Source of the DNA: an uncultured Prevotella sp.
Lineage (GTDB): Bacteria > Bacteroidota > Bacteroidia > Bacteroidales > Bacteroidaceae
NCBI GenBank assembly: GCA_900770395.1
Contig: CAAGKM010000043.1
Coordinates: 124,001-188,000 of the forward strand
Direction: 5' to 3'
Length of the DNA: 64,000 nucleotides
The notes under the pieces: model-generated
The model's input: the letters and a program-made list of their open reading frames with translations, nothing else
The model's database searches: none
What the model was told of the DNA's origin: nothing
In this document: positions 1 to 7,378 of the stretch, one piece after another
Layout of the letters: every line of letters starts with the position of its first letter
Position numbering within the stretch: position 1 is the stretch's first letter
Made by a program: the position numbers and the translations under genes

Positions 1-1229
1 CTACATCGAAGCGCAACAAGCTCCGCACATCGCTCACGGGATTTGCCGTGGCATGGGGAATATTCATGCTGATATTCCTCTTAGGAGCCGGCAACGGACT
101 GATAAACGCCCAGCTGCAACAGCAGAACCGCCACATAAGCAACTCGATGCGTGTGTTCAGCGGACAGACATCGAAAGCCTACGGCGGACTGAAGGAAGGA
201 CGCCCAATAAAGCTGCGCGACTCTGACCTCGACATTACACGCACCGCATTCACCGGGAATGTGGATAAGGCTGGAGCCACCGTGCGCAAGTGGGGAATGA
301 CACTCACCTACGGCGACAATTATCAGAGCACGCCATGCTACGGAGTGGACCCGAGCTATGCCGAGATAGAGAAGGTGGAGATGCTCGAAGGACGCTTTGT
401 GAACGCCATCGACATTAAGGAAAACCGTAAGGTGATGGTGATAAGCAAGGATAATGCCAAAGAGCTGACACACGACTACCTCTCGCTCATGGGCAAGTAT
501 GTGAAGATGGGCAACTTTGCCTTTAAGGTGGTGGGCATCTACAAAAATGACGAGAGCCAGCAGAACAATCCCTCGTACATCCCTTTCACCACCATGAAGG
601 TGATGTATGGAATGGGCGACGAGGTGGGCGACCTTATCTTCTCTTTCCATGGACTAACCGACATGGCAAGCAGCGATGAGTTTGAGAAGGACTACCGCCA
701 AAAGATAAACCTCAACCACACGGCGGCGCCCGATGACAAAGAAGCCATTTATCTGTGGAACCGTTTTGAGCAGAGTCTGCAGATGCAGACCGGAATCAAC
801 GTTATACAGACGGCGCTATGGATTGTGGGACTGTTTACTCTGCTGAGCGGCATTGTGGGAGTGAGCAACATCATGCTCATCACCGTGAAGGAGCGCACCC
901 ATGAGTTTGGCATACGCAAGGCAATAGGCGCCAAACCGTGGTCAATACTCCGGTTGATAATGACAGAGAGTATCATCGTAACGACCTTCTTCGGCTATAT
1001 AGGAATGGTGCTCGGAGTTGCCGCCAACGAATACATGGACGCGACAATAGGTCATGAGGTGGTGGACACAGGAGTGTTCAAAGCCACGATGTTCGTTAAC
1101 CCCACAGTTGGACTTGACGTGTGTATTGAAGCCACAGCCGTGATAATCATTGCCGGCACCATCGCCGGACTCATCCCGGCATGGAAGGCGGCGAGAATAC
1201 GGCCAATCGAAGCATTAAGAGCGGAATAA
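1..1229 (+). CDS. MacB-type ABC transporter permease, 5' partial
   Basis: Inner-membrane permease subunit of a MacB/FtsX-type ABC exporter; its N-terminus lies before the window. The reading frame is open from base 3 and already encodes the RNKLRTSLTGF segment that precedes the first membrane helix, matching RNKTRSFLTGF in the next gene. That shows the ATG at 48 is internal. The order is first helix (FMLIFLLGAGNGL), a periplasmic MacB_PCD region of about 230 residues, and three C-terminal helices with the FtsX signature (GIVGVSNIMLITVKERTHE, then GIRKAIGAK). The stop is 13 nt before a paralogous permease, and adaptor and outer-membrane genes follow. This implies a tripartite pump for peptides, lipids, antibiotics or siderophores. 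The ATPase is probably upstream, outside the window. The substrate cannot be inferred. Confidence 0.93.
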   Translation, partial: TSKRNKLRTSLTGFAVAWGIFMLIFLLGAGNGLINAQLQQQNRHISNSMRVFSGQTSKAYGGLKEGRPIKLRDSDLDITRTAFTGNVDKAGATVRKWGMTLTYGDNYQSTPCYGVDPSYAEIEKVEMLEGRFVNAIDIKENRKVMVISKDNAKELTHDYLSLMGKYVKMGNFAFKVVGIYKNDESQQNNPSYIPFTTMKVMYGMGDEVGDLIFSFHGLTDMASSDEFEKDYRQKINLNHTAAPDDKEAIYLWNRFEQSLQMQTGINVIQTALWIVGLFTLLSGIVGVSNIMLITVKERTHEFGIRKAIGAKPWSILRLIMTESIIVTTFFGYIGMVLGVAANEYMDATIGHEVVDTGVFKATMFVNPTVGLDVCIEATAVIIIAGTIAGLIPAWKAARIRPIEALRAE

Positions 1230-1242
1230 AGAGATATTGATT

Positions 1243-2499
1243 ATGAGTTACATAGATTTAGATAGATACCGCGAGATACTTGACACTCTCACACGAAACA
1301 AAACACGGAGTTTCCTGACAGGATTCGGAGTATTCTGGGGAGTGTTCATGTTGATAGTGCTTATCGGCGGTGGTGAGGGACTCAAGATTATGCTGCAGAA
1401 AAACTTTGCAGGCTTTGCCACAAACACGGCAATGGTGTGGTCGAACCAGACCACAAAGCCGTATAAGGGACTGAAGAAGGGGCGTTGGTGGCAGATGGAC
1501 AATAATGACATTGTGAGACTACGCAACCTGATACCTGAGCTTGACGTGATTGCCCCACTTGTGATGCCGGGCTGGAATGTCAGCCCAATAGCGAAGTTTT
1601 CCGACAAGAGCGTGTCTTGCAGCATGCAAGGAGTGACTCCCGACTTTGCTAAGGTGCAACCGCCAACCTTGCGTTACGGCCGTTACCTCAACGACGTGGA
1701 TATCCGTGACAGTCGAAAGGTGTGTGTCATTGGTAAGAAGATTTACACTACGCTGTTTAAAGAGGGTGGCGACCCTTGTGGAAAATCAATAATGATAGAC
1801 TCCACATATTATAAAGTGATTGGGGTGGATTTCCGCACATCAGGCGTAAACATCCAAGGCAATCCCGACGAGATAGTGTCATTGCCAATGACGGTGGTGA
1901 GCAAAGTGTATAACCGCGGCAACCGTGTTGACGTGATTGCCACAACGGGAAAGCCGGGAGTGGTGATGAGCAAAATCACCCCGAAGATTCGGCAGGTAAT
2001 CGCAAGGGCACATTATGTTGACCCTACCGACGAGAAGGGACTGATGGTACTCAATACTGAGGTGCTCTTCGGTATTCTCGACAACCTGTTCAAGGGTGTC
2101 AATTTCTTGATATGGCTTGTGGGACTCGGCACGATATTCGCCGGTGCAATCGGAGTGAGCAATATTATGATGGTGACGGTGCGTGAGCGAACCACCGAGA
2201 TAGGCATACGCCGTGCCATAGGAGCCACGCCGAGGATGATTCTCTCGCAGATAATTTCCGAGAGCATTGTGCTCACAGCCGTGGCAGGCATGATGGGAAT
2301 ACTCTTCGGAGTGCTGATACTCCACGGACTGGAGCTTGCCAACACCACCGACGGAATACTTGAGGTGCCGTTCCAAATAGGTTTCTGGACCGCCCTGCTC
2401 TGCACTTTATTCATCTGTATGCTCGGAGTGCTTGCAGGACTTGCCCCGGCAATGAGGGCAATGAGCATAAAGCCCGTGGATGCAATGAGAGACGAATAA
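1243..2499 (+). CDS. MacB-type ABC transporter permease
   Basis: Second permease of the pair, 418 residues from the ATG at 1243; an in-frame TTG at 1237 is less likely. It has one N-terminal helix (VFMLIVLIGGGEGLK), a large periplasmic MacB_PCD domain, then three C-terminal helices with the FtsX signature (GAIGVSNIMMVTVRERTTE, GIRRAIGAT). It is clearly paralogous to the upstream gene but diverged, so the two probably form a heterodimer around one ATPase. Such permeases do not carry substrate across the membrane; they couple ATP hydrolysis to periplasmic conformational change (established for MacB). It is followed by a 7-bp tandem repeat tract and the adaptor gene, so one transcript is likely. 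Confidence 0.94.
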   Translation: MSYIDLDRYREILDTLTRNKTRSFLTGFGVFWGVFMLIVLIGGGEGLKIMLQKNFAGFATNTAMVWSNQTTKPYKGLKKGRWWQMDNNDIVRLRNLIPELDVIAPLVMPGWNVSPIAKFSDKSVSCSMQGVTPDFAKVQPPTLRYGRYLNDVDIRDSRKVCVIGKKIYTTLFKEGGDPCGKSIMIDSTYYKVIGVDFRTSGVNIQGNPDEIVSLPMTVVSKVYNRGNRVDVIATTGKPGVVMSKITPKIRQVIARAHYVDPTDEKGLMVLNTEVLFGILDNLFKGVNFLIWLVGLGTIFAGAIGVSNIMMVTVRERTTEIGIRRAIGATPRMILSQIISESIVLTAVAGMMGILFGVLILHGLELANTTDGILEVPFQIGFWTALLCTLFICMLGVLAGLAPAMRAMSIKPVDAMRDE

Positions 2500-2500
2500 A

Positions 2501-2528
2501 CAGTGTTCAGTGTTGAGTGTTCAGTGTT
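2501..2528. repeat. Tandem 7-bp repeat, four units
   Basis: Four consecutive heptamers, CAGTGTT, CAGTGTT, GAGTGTT, CAGTGTT, start 2 nt after the permease stop codon. The same heptamer recurs at 6550-6563, 22927-22954 and, inverted, 48402-48422, always between genes. No function is known to me. Confidence 0.8.
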
Positions 2529-2578
2529 TAATTGGAGAAAATAATAATTAATTAAGTAATAAATAAAAAAAATATAAT

Positions 2579-3685
2579 ATGAGACGCTATTCAAAATTGA
2601 TTATTGCGGCAATAATTGCCTTGATTTTCATTGGAACATTTGTGTTCCTCTATCAGAAGTCGCAGCCCAAGGAGGTTGTCTACAACGAGTTCACACCCGA
2701 GGTGAAGGACATTCAGAAAACCACAATCATCACCGGTAAGATTGAGCCGAGGAATGAGGTTAACGTGAAGCCGCAGGTGTCGGGAATTATCACCGACATC
2801 TACAAGGAGGCAGGCGACATGGTGACCGAGGGCGAGGTGATAGCCAAGGTAAAGGTTATCCCCGACATGGGACAACTTTCGTCGGCAGAGTCAAGAGTGC
2901 GTTTGGCAAATGTAAACCTGAAACAGGCACAGGTTGACTTCGACCGTGAGAAGGGACTGCACGACAAGAGTGTGGTGAGCGATGACGAGTTCGACAAGTA
3001 TGCCCAGTCATTGCGCCAGGCAAAGGAGGAGCTTGCCGCAGCACAGGATGCGTTGCAGGTGGTAAAGGAGGGTGTGTCGAAGAGCAACGCCAGTGCCAGC
3101 TCAACGCTCATCCGCAGCACCATCACGGGAACCATTCTCGACATACCTGTTAAGGTTGGTAACTCGGTGATTCTGAGCAACACCTTCAATGATGGTACCA
3201 CCATCGCAACGGTGGCAAACATGAACGACTTGATATTCCGCGGAAACATCGACGAGACCGAGGTTGGCTCACTTGTTACAGGCATGCCGATGAAGATAAC
3301 CATCGGCGCACTGCAGGACCTGAAGTTTGATGCCTCGCTGGAGTATATCTCGCCAAAGGCTGTGGAGAACAACGGTGCCAACCAGTTTGAGCTGAAGGCT
3401 GCCGTGACATCATTGGGCAACAACAAGCTGCGCTCGGGCTACAGCGCCAACGCCGAGATTGTGCTCAAGAGTGCAAAGCATGTTATGACTGTGCCCGAGA
3501 GTGCCGTCGAGTTCAGCGGCGACAGTGCTTTTGTATACATCATGAAGACTGTTGGCGACAAGAAGGAATACAATCGCACATACGTGGCAACCGGACTGAG
3601 CGATGGTGTGAGCATTGAGATAAAGAAGGGTGTAAGCACCAAGGACAAGGTGCGCGGTCCCGAGAAAATAGGTGATGACAAATAA
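2579..3685 (+). CDS. Periplasmic adaptor (membrane fusion protein, HlyD/MacA-like)
   Basis: Adaptor subunit, 368 residues, linking the inner-membrane permeases to the TolC-like channel encoded next. The N-terminus (RRYSKLIIAAIIALIFIGTF) is an uncleaved membrane anchor with no lipobox. Next come the first half of the lipoyl (biotinyl-like) domain (VNVKPQVSGIITDIYKEAGD, about residues 60-85), a short alpha-helical hairpin (about 95-165), the second lipoyl half (about 175-215), and beta-barrel and membrane-proximal domains. The length is normal for MacA-type adaptors. The stop overlaps the first possible GTG of the next reading frame, but the more credible next start is 8 nt further on. Role inferred from family and operon. 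Confidence 0.93.
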   Translation: MRRYSKLIIAAIIALIFIGTFVFLYQKSQPKEVVYNEFTPEVKDIQKTTIITGKIEPRNEVNVKPQVSGIITDIYKEAGDMVTEGEVIAKVKVIPDMGQLSSAESRVRLANVNLKQAQVDFDREKGLHDKSVVSDDEFDKYAQSLRQAKEELAAAQDALQVVKEGVSKSNASASSTLIRSTITGTILDIPVKVGNSVILSNTFNDGTTIATVANMNDLIFRGNIDETEVGSLVTGMPMKITIGALQDLKFDASLEYISPKAVENNGANQFELKAAVTSLGNNKLRSGYSANAEIVLKSAKHVMTVPESAVEFSGDSAFVYIMKTVGDKKEYNRTYVATGLSDGVSIEIKKGVSTKDKVRGPEKIGDDK

Positions 3686-3692
3686 AAAGATT

Positions 3693-5006
3693 ATGAAAAA
3701 GATAATTATAGCCCTTTTCGCTTTAGTTGCTGTTTCCACTTATGCGCAGACAAATTGGGATGTTCGCCGCTGCATCAGCTATGCACTTGCCAACAATATC
3801 AGCATTAAGCAGGCTGACAACCGCATACGTCAGAACGAGCTGCAGTTGTCGACGGCGAAGAACAGCCGCTTGCCTGACCTTAGCGCATCGGTTGGAGAGA
3901 ATGTCTCGTTTGGTCGCGGTCTGACAGCCGAGAACACCTACAGCAACACTAACACGTCGAGCACATCGTTCGGACTCTCCACCAGCGTTCCGCTCTTTAC
4001 CGGCATGCGCATCGAGAACACAATAAAGTTGCAAAAACTGAACCTCGACGCGTCTACTGCCGACCTGGAGAAGGCGAAGAACGACATCGCCATGCAGGTG
4101 GCGCAGCAGTATATACAGATTGTCTACAGTAAGGAACTTGTGGCTGTGGCTCACCGTCAGATAGCCATAGACTCCATGCAGGTGGAGCGTCTGCAGGCAA
4201 TGCTCGCCGGCGGCAAGGCAAGTCCGGCTGAGGTGTCGCAGCAAAAGGCGACAATGGCGCAGAGTCGGCTTACAGCCACACAGGCAGAGAACGACTTGAA
4301 GATAGCGCTGCTCAATCTGTCGCAGCTTCTGGAACTTCCAACGCCCGAGGGCTTCTCGGTTGTGGATGTTGATGTGTCGGGGCTTGCCATGTCTGTGGTG
4401 CCGTCTGCCGATGCCGTCTATTCTGATGCCGTGGGTATAAAGCCTGAGATTGCTGCAGAGAACATTCGTCTGCAGGCGGCGGAAAAGAATATCAAAGTTG
4501 CCGAGGCGGCACGCTATCCGCAGCTCTATCTCTCGGGAAGTCTCGGTACCAACTATTACACCACATCTGGATTTGATGCCGACGGGTTCGGCAAGCAGTT
4601 GAAAAACAATTTCAGTCAGGCGATTGGGCTGAATCTGAGCATTCCCATCTTCAACCGCTTCTCCACCCGCAACAGCATACGCTCAGCCGAGATAGACCGT
4701 GATAACCAGCGCCTGCAGCTCGACAACACAAAGAAAGCGCTCTACAAGGAAATACAGCAGGTGTGCTACAATGCCGCCGCGGCACAGAGCAAGCTCACCA
4801 GTAGCGAGGCGGCAGCCGCCAGTAGCGAGGATGCTTTCACACTGATGCAGGCAAAATATGAGAACGGAAAAGCCAACATTACCGAGTTCAACGAGGCGAA
4901 AAATAACTTGATGCGCTCGCAGAGCGACTTGATGCAGGCAAAATATGAATATCTCTATCAGACTGTGCTTGTAGACTTCTACCGCGGAAAAGAAATAAAT
5001 TTCTAA
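3693..5006 (+). CDS. TolC-family outer-membrane efflux protein
   Basis: Outer-membrane channel of the same export system, 437 residues from the ATG at 3693. This start gives a clean signal peptide (KKIIIALFALVAVSTYAQ); in-frame GTG/ATG codons at 3672/3675 would add seven residues and overlap the adaptor. Two repeated OEP halves are visible, each with long coiled-coil helices (for example residues 115-210 and 320-420). The conserved opening WDVRRCISYALANN is typical of Bacteroidetes TolC homologues. It probably forms a trimer docking on the adaptor. Its TAA shares four bases with the TAG of the convergent gene at 5003, so no terminator space exists between them. Confidence 0.93.
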   Translation: MKKIIIALFALVAVSTYAQTNWDVRRCISYALANNISIKQADNRIRQNELQLSTAKNSRLPDLSASVGENVSFGRGLTAENTYSNTNTSSTSFGLSTSVPLFTGMRIENTIKLQKLNLDASTADLEKAKNDIAMQVAQQYIQIVYSKELVAVAHRQIAIDSMQVERLQAMLAGGKASPAEVSQQKATMAQSRLTATQAENDLKIALLNLSQLLELPTPEGFSVVDVDVSGLAMSVVPSADAVYSDAVGIKPEIAAENIRLQAAEKNIKVAEAARYPQLYLSGSLGTNYYTTSGFDADGFGKQLKNNFSQAIGLNLSIPIFNRFSTRNSIRSAEIDRDNQRLQLDNTKKALYKEIQQVCYNAAAAQSKLTSSEAAAASSEDAFTLMQAKYENGKANITEFNEAKNNLMRSQSDLMQAKYEYLYQTVLVDFYRGKEINF

Positions 5007-5182
5007 TACTCGCTCTCTCTCTTTATATTAATAACGTGCAGCGCCGCCCCGCCCACCACAAGGGCGAGGGCGGAGAGCTGCACTCCGTTTATGTTGTTCC
5101 AGCCGGCGATGGAACTGACTAAGAAGAGCAGTATGCCGATGAAAATCAGCAGAATTCCTATGTTTTTTAAGCCTTTCTTCAT
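5003..5182 (-). CDS. Small two-helix membrane protein, unknown function
   Basis: 59 residues from the ATG at 5182. Two hydrophobic segments (about residues 8-27 and 34-51) are separated by GWNNINGVQ; the C-terminus is charged (IKRESEY). The start is set by a -7 element (TACTTTTG, 5210-5203) only about 20 bp upstream; the longer open frame to 5233 would begin before that promoter. I do not recognise the family. It converges on and overlaps the tolC stop by four bases. Confidence 0.65.
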   Translation of the reverse strand: MKKGLKNIGILLIFIGILLFLVSSIAGWNNINGVQLSALALVVGGAALHVINIKRESEY

Positions 5183-5202
5183 TTTTATTGAGAAATTTGG
5201 TG

Positions 5203-5210
5203 CAAAAGTA
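5203..5210 (-). promoter_or_regulatory. -7 promoter element of the small membrane protein
   Basis: TACTTTTG on the minus strand, matching the Bacteroidetes -7 consensus TAnnTTTG. It lies back to back with the rpsF promoter. Confidence 0.6.
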
Positions 5211-5224
5211 CGAAAAAAATTTGG

Positions 5225-5251
5225 TTTGTTCAAGAATTTTTAGTACCTTTG
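5225..5251 (+). promoter_or_regulatory. Promoter of rpsF-rpsR-rplI
   Basis: TTTG at 5225-5228 and TACCTTTG at 5244-5251, start-to-start distance 19 bp: a near-ideal Bacteroidetes sigma-70 (SigABfr) promoter. Transcription should begin near 5257, giving a leader of about 38 nt. Confidence 0.85.
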
Positions 5252-5294
5252 CACCGCATTTTGCAAAAATATTAACATTTTATAATTAAAAGTA

Positions 5295-5639
5295 ATGAAT
5301 CAATACGAAACCGTTTTCATTTTAACTCCCGTTTTGTCTGATGATCAGATGAAGGAAGCGGTCGCTAAATTCCAGAAGGTTCTTACCGATAACGGTGCAG
5401 AGCTGGTGAACACAGAGACCTGGGGATTGAAGAAGATGGCTTATGCTATTCAGAAGAAATCTACAGGCTTCTACAACCTGATAGAGTTCAAGGCAGAGCC
5501 AGCAGTGATTGACAAGCTCGAGGTGGCATTCCGCCGCGATGAGAAAGTTATCCGCTACATGACAGTGAAGCTCGACAAGTATGCGGCACTGTATGCAGAG
5601 AAGAGAAGAAACAAGTACGCTAAAAAGGAGGAGGCTTAA
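5295..5639 (+). CDS. rpsF: 30S ribosomal protein bS6
   Basis: 114 residues, normal length. It contains the bS6 core (YETVFILTPVLSDDQ at the N-terminus; WGLKKMAYAIQKKSTGFYNL in the middle; RRDEKVIRYMTVKLDKY). bS6 binds 16S rRNA as a heterodimer with bS18, the next gene. There is no Shine-Dalgarno sequence before the start (AATTAAAAGTA), as usual in this phylum and unlike the two genes that follow. Confidence 0.98.
   Translation: MNQYETVFILTPVLSDDQMKEAVAKFQKVLTDNGAELVNTETWGLKKMAYAIQKKSTGFYNLIEFKAEPAVIDKLEVAFRRDEKVIRYMTVKLDKYAALYAEKRRNKYAKKEEA
5626..5634 (+). promoter_or_regulatory. Strong Shine-Dalgarno before rpsR
   Basis: AGGAGGAGG formed by the last codons of rpsF, with the second AGGAGG ending 8 nt before the rpsR ATG. 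Bacteroidetes normally do not use SD pairing, so it stands out. Confidence 0.85.
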
Positions 5640-5642
5640 ATC

Positions 5643-5909
5643 ATGGCACAGGAATCAGAAATTCGCTATTTGACTCCACTGACAGTGGACAACAACAAGA
5701 AAAAGTATTGCCGTTTCAAGAAGAGCGGTATCAAGTACATCGACTACAAGGATCCTGAGTTCTTGAAGAAGTTCCTCAACGAGCAGGGTAAGATTCTTCC
5801 CCGCCGTATCACAGGTACTTCTCTGAAGTATCAGCGTCGTGTGGCTCAGGCTGTTAAGCGCGCTCGCCAGATAGCTCTGTTGCCTTATGTAACTGACTTG
5901 ATGAAATAA
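5643..5909 (+). CDS. rpsR: 30S ribosomal protein bS18
   Basis: 88 residues, normal length. Contains KKYCRFKKSGIKYIDYKDPE and the rRNA-binding LPRRITGTSLKYQRRVAQAV. It binds with bS6 at the 30S platform. In Bacteroidetes ribosomes bS21, bS18 and bS6 help to sequester the anti-Shine-Dalgarno end of 16S rRNA (published for Flavobacterium). The gene starts 4 nt after rpsF and is preceded by an ideal SD, so its own translation could respond to the occupancy of that pocket; that is inference. Confidence 0.98.
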   Translation: MAQESEIRYLTPLTVDNNKKKYCRFKKSGIKYIDYKDPEFLKKFLNEQGKILPRRITGTSLKYQRRVAQAVKRARQIALLPYVTDLMK

Positions 5910-5911
5910 AC

Positions 5912-5921
5912 AAAAAGGAGG
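5912..5921 (+). promoter_or_regulatory. Strong Shine-Dalgarno before rplI
   Basis: AAAAAGGAGG in the 20-nt gap between rpsR and rplI; AGGAGG ends 8 nt before the ATG, the same spacing as before rpsR. Here it is not constrained by coding sequence, so it is likely selected. Confidence 0.85.
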
Positions 5922-5929
5922 CATAGACA

Positions 5930-6445
5930 ATGGAAATTATACTGAAAGAAGACATTATCGGTCTGGGATATAAGAACGATATAGTAGAAGTAAAGGCTGG
6001 TTACGGCCGCAACTACCTCATTCCACAGGGCAAGGGTGTTATCGCATCTCCTTCTGCAAAGAAGGTTTTGGCTGAGAACCTCCGTCAGCAGGCTCACAAG
6101 CTGGCTGCCATCAAGGCTGCCGCAGAGAAGTGTGCAGAGGCTATCAAGGATGTTGCTCTCGTAATCGAGGCTAAGGTCAGCGCCACTGGTGCTACATACG
6201 GTAGTGTAGGTAAGGCTCAGGTTGCCGAGGCTCTCCAGAAGCTTGGTCACGACATCGACCGCAAGATTATCACAATGAAGGACATCAAGAAGGTTGGCGA
6301 CTATGTTGCCAATGTTAACTTCCACAAGGAGGTTGTTGTTGAGGTTCCTGTGAAGGTTATTGCCGAGGGTGGTCAGGTTGAGGCTGCTCCAGCAGCTGAG
6401 GCAGAGGCTCCTGTTGCTGAGGCAGAGGCTCCAGCAGCAGAATAA
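5930..6445 (+). CDS. rplI: 50S ribosomal protein bL9
   Basis: 171 residues. N-terminal bL9 domain (MEIILKEDIIGLGYKNDIVEVKAG, then YGRNYLIPQGKG), a central helix, the C-terminal rRNA-binding domain, and an Ala/Glu-rich tail of about 22 residues (AAPAAEAEAPVAEAEAP) that is longer than in Escherichia coli (149 residues). Such acidic tails are common in Bacteroidetes bL9. Last gene of the operon. Confidence 0.97.
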   Translation: MEIILKEDIIGLGYKNDIVEVKAGYGRNYLIPQGKGVIASPSAKKVLAENLRQQAHKLAAIKAAAEKCAEAIKDVALVIEAKVSATGATYGSVGKAQVAEALQKLGHDIDRKIITMKDIKKVGDYVANVNFHKEVVVEVPVKVIAEGGQVEAAPAAEAEAPVAEAEAPAAE

Positions 6446-6514
6446 TCTACCAGCGTAATTAAGATTACATTTTTTGCTGTAAAGCAACATTCATAATTTT
6501 GTTATACATTGGTT

Positions 6515-6551
6515 TCCCGGTTAGTGCTTCGGTGCTGATCGGGATTTTTTA
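6515..6551 (+). terminator. Intrinsic terminator of the rpsF operon
   Basis: 12-bp stem (6516-6527 with 6532-6543, four G-U pairs) closed by a UUCG tetraloop, then six T. It lies 70 nt after rplI. The 375-nt region 6446-6820 holds this terminator, a heptamer repeat, the palindrome array at 6637 and a second terminator; I see no gene in it. Confidence 0.85.
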
Positions 6552-6563
6552 GTGTTCAGTGTT
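6550..6563. repeat. Two 7-bp repeat units
   Basis: TAGTGTT then CAGTGTT directly after the rplI terminator T-run; same family as the tract at 2501. Confidence 0.6.
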
Positions 6564-6636
6564 TGGTTTTGCGCTGTTGTTTTTATATGTTTTATAAGAT
6601 TTATAAGTTAACGTGAGTTCGATGAATTTGTCAGAG

Positions 6637-6740
6637 CGGTAGCTGAACCGCTACTATAAGTTGTACGAACCGTGAGCAGCCGCTCGGTGAACTGCCATCT
6701 GCCGCTGTATGAACCGCCATTCGCCGTTCGGTGAACCGCA
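6637..6740. repeat. Phased palindrome array A (5 units, 22-bp period)
   Basis: The word GAACCG (once GAACTG) starts at 6645, 6667, 6689, 6711 and 6733, exactly 22 bp apart each time. Each copy sits in an imperfect inverted repeat (for example AGCGGT...ACCGCT at 6635-6652 and GTTCGGTGAAC at 6726-6736). The array lies between two convergent transcription units, flanked by terminators on both sides. Same architecture, different sequence, as the arrays at 9805, 27186, 29996, 34793 and 48685. Confidence 0.85.
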
Positions 6741-6763
6741 AAAACACTTTATAATCCACAAAA

Positions 6764-6790
6764 AATCCGTCGGACTGAGTCCGGCGGATT
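6764..6790 (-). terminator. Bidirectional terminator-like hairpin
   Basis: A 12-bp stem (AATCCGTCGGAC with GTCCGGCGGATT, one G-U pair) around a three-base loop, with a T-run on the minus strand and a T-rich flank on the plus strand. It should end the small lipoprotein transcript. A 9-bp inverted repeat (TAATTTAGT, 6801-6809; ACTAAATTA, 6815-6823) overlaps the stop codon of that gene. Confidence 0.8.
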
Positions 6791-6820
6791 TCTTTTCCTT
6801 TAATTTAGTCCGTAACTAAA

Positions 6821-6988
6821 TTAGAGAGCAGCAGCTGTATCAGCAGCAGCGGTGTCAGCAGCAACAGTGTCAACTGCCATTGTGTCAACAGCTGTTGTGT
6901 CCTCTGCAGGAGCCTGAGCTGTTTTGTTACCACATGATGCGAAAGAGATAGCTGCGATAGCTACGAACATAAATACTAACTTTTTCAT
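6821..6988 (-). CDS. Small lipoprotein with pentapeptide repeats
   Basis: 55 residues. N-terminus KKLVFMFVAIAAISFASC is a lipoprotein signal with Cys at 19. From residue 31 the mature chain is five near-perfect pentapeptides: TTAVD, TMAVD, TVAAD, TAAAD, TAAAL. It has its own promoter (7049-7042) and terminator, so it is very likely a real, independently expressed gene despite its size. Small Ala/Asp/Thr-rich lipoproteins of this kind occur in Bacteroidales; I know no function. The first Asp after the signal is at residue 30, so no surface-export signal (acidic run right after the Cys) is visible, which suggests a periplasm-facing lipoprotein. Confidence 0.82.
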   Translation of the reverse strand: MKKLVFMFVAIAAISFASCGNKTAQAPAEDTTAVDTMAVDTVAADTAAADTAAAL

Positions 6989-7041
6989 TTTTCTTTGCTT
7001 TTAATTAAATCTGTAAAACAATCATTATTTTTAAAACGTTG

Positions 7042-7049
7042 CAAAGGTA
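7042..7049 (-). promoter_or_regulatory. -7 element of the small lipoprotein gene
   Basis: TACCTTTG on the minus strand, about 54 bp before the ATG at 6988; no clear -33 TTTG. The 390-nt gap 6989-7378 holds this promoter, very T-rich DNA (7050-7200), a weak inverted repeat (AAAAGTG...CACTTTT, 7193-7215) and the mtaB promoter. Confidence 0.7.
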
Positions 7050-7305
7050 CACATTTTTTTAATAGGTTGTATCGTTTTTTTTGTTTTTTTTTGTTCGCTT
7101 TTTGTAACTTTTTTATAATACGTTGATTTAAAGCGTTTTGCTTAATGTTAAATTTTGTGTATTTTCTTGTTTCTCTCCATTTTCTCGGGAAAAGTGCTTT
7201 TTTTAACACTTTTCATCCAGCAGATATCAACGGTTCACGCCCACAAGAAAAGTACTTATAAACGGAAAAAATGCGTAGAAAGCTTTTTTTCTCGTTTTTT
7301 ATTTG

Positions 7306-7313
7306 TACCTTTG
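7306..7313 (+). promoter_or_regulatory. -7 promoter element of mtaB
   Basis: TACCTTTG, 65 bp before the chosen ATG at 7379. Its position inside the longer open frame (from 7271) is why that upstream ATG is rejected. Confidence 0.7.
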
Positions 7314-7378
7314 CAGAAAATACAGAAGTAAGCTGTATCTCAGCAAATGTAATTAATAAAGTCCAGATTTTAAGATTT

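Noticed and set aside
81..650. 189-codon frame antisense to the first permease gene, and many similar long antisense frames
   Set aside because: They mirror the codon structure of strong genes on the other strand and have no promoter or family motif.
5252..5294. S6:S18-binding leader RNA before rpsF
   Set aside because: A TTTGCA...TGCAAA pairing with CCG in the loop is visible, but its left arm lies in the promoter and would not be transcribed, so I do not claim the motif.
6985..7209. 74-codon minus-strand frame upstream of the small lipoprotein
   Set aside because: It is Lys/Asn-rich translation of a T-rich promoter region, crosses the lipoprotein start and its promoter, and has no coding character.
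7193..7215. AAAAGTG...CACTTTT as a terminator
   Set aside because: Seven-bp stem with a long loop, no gene ends nearby on either strand.
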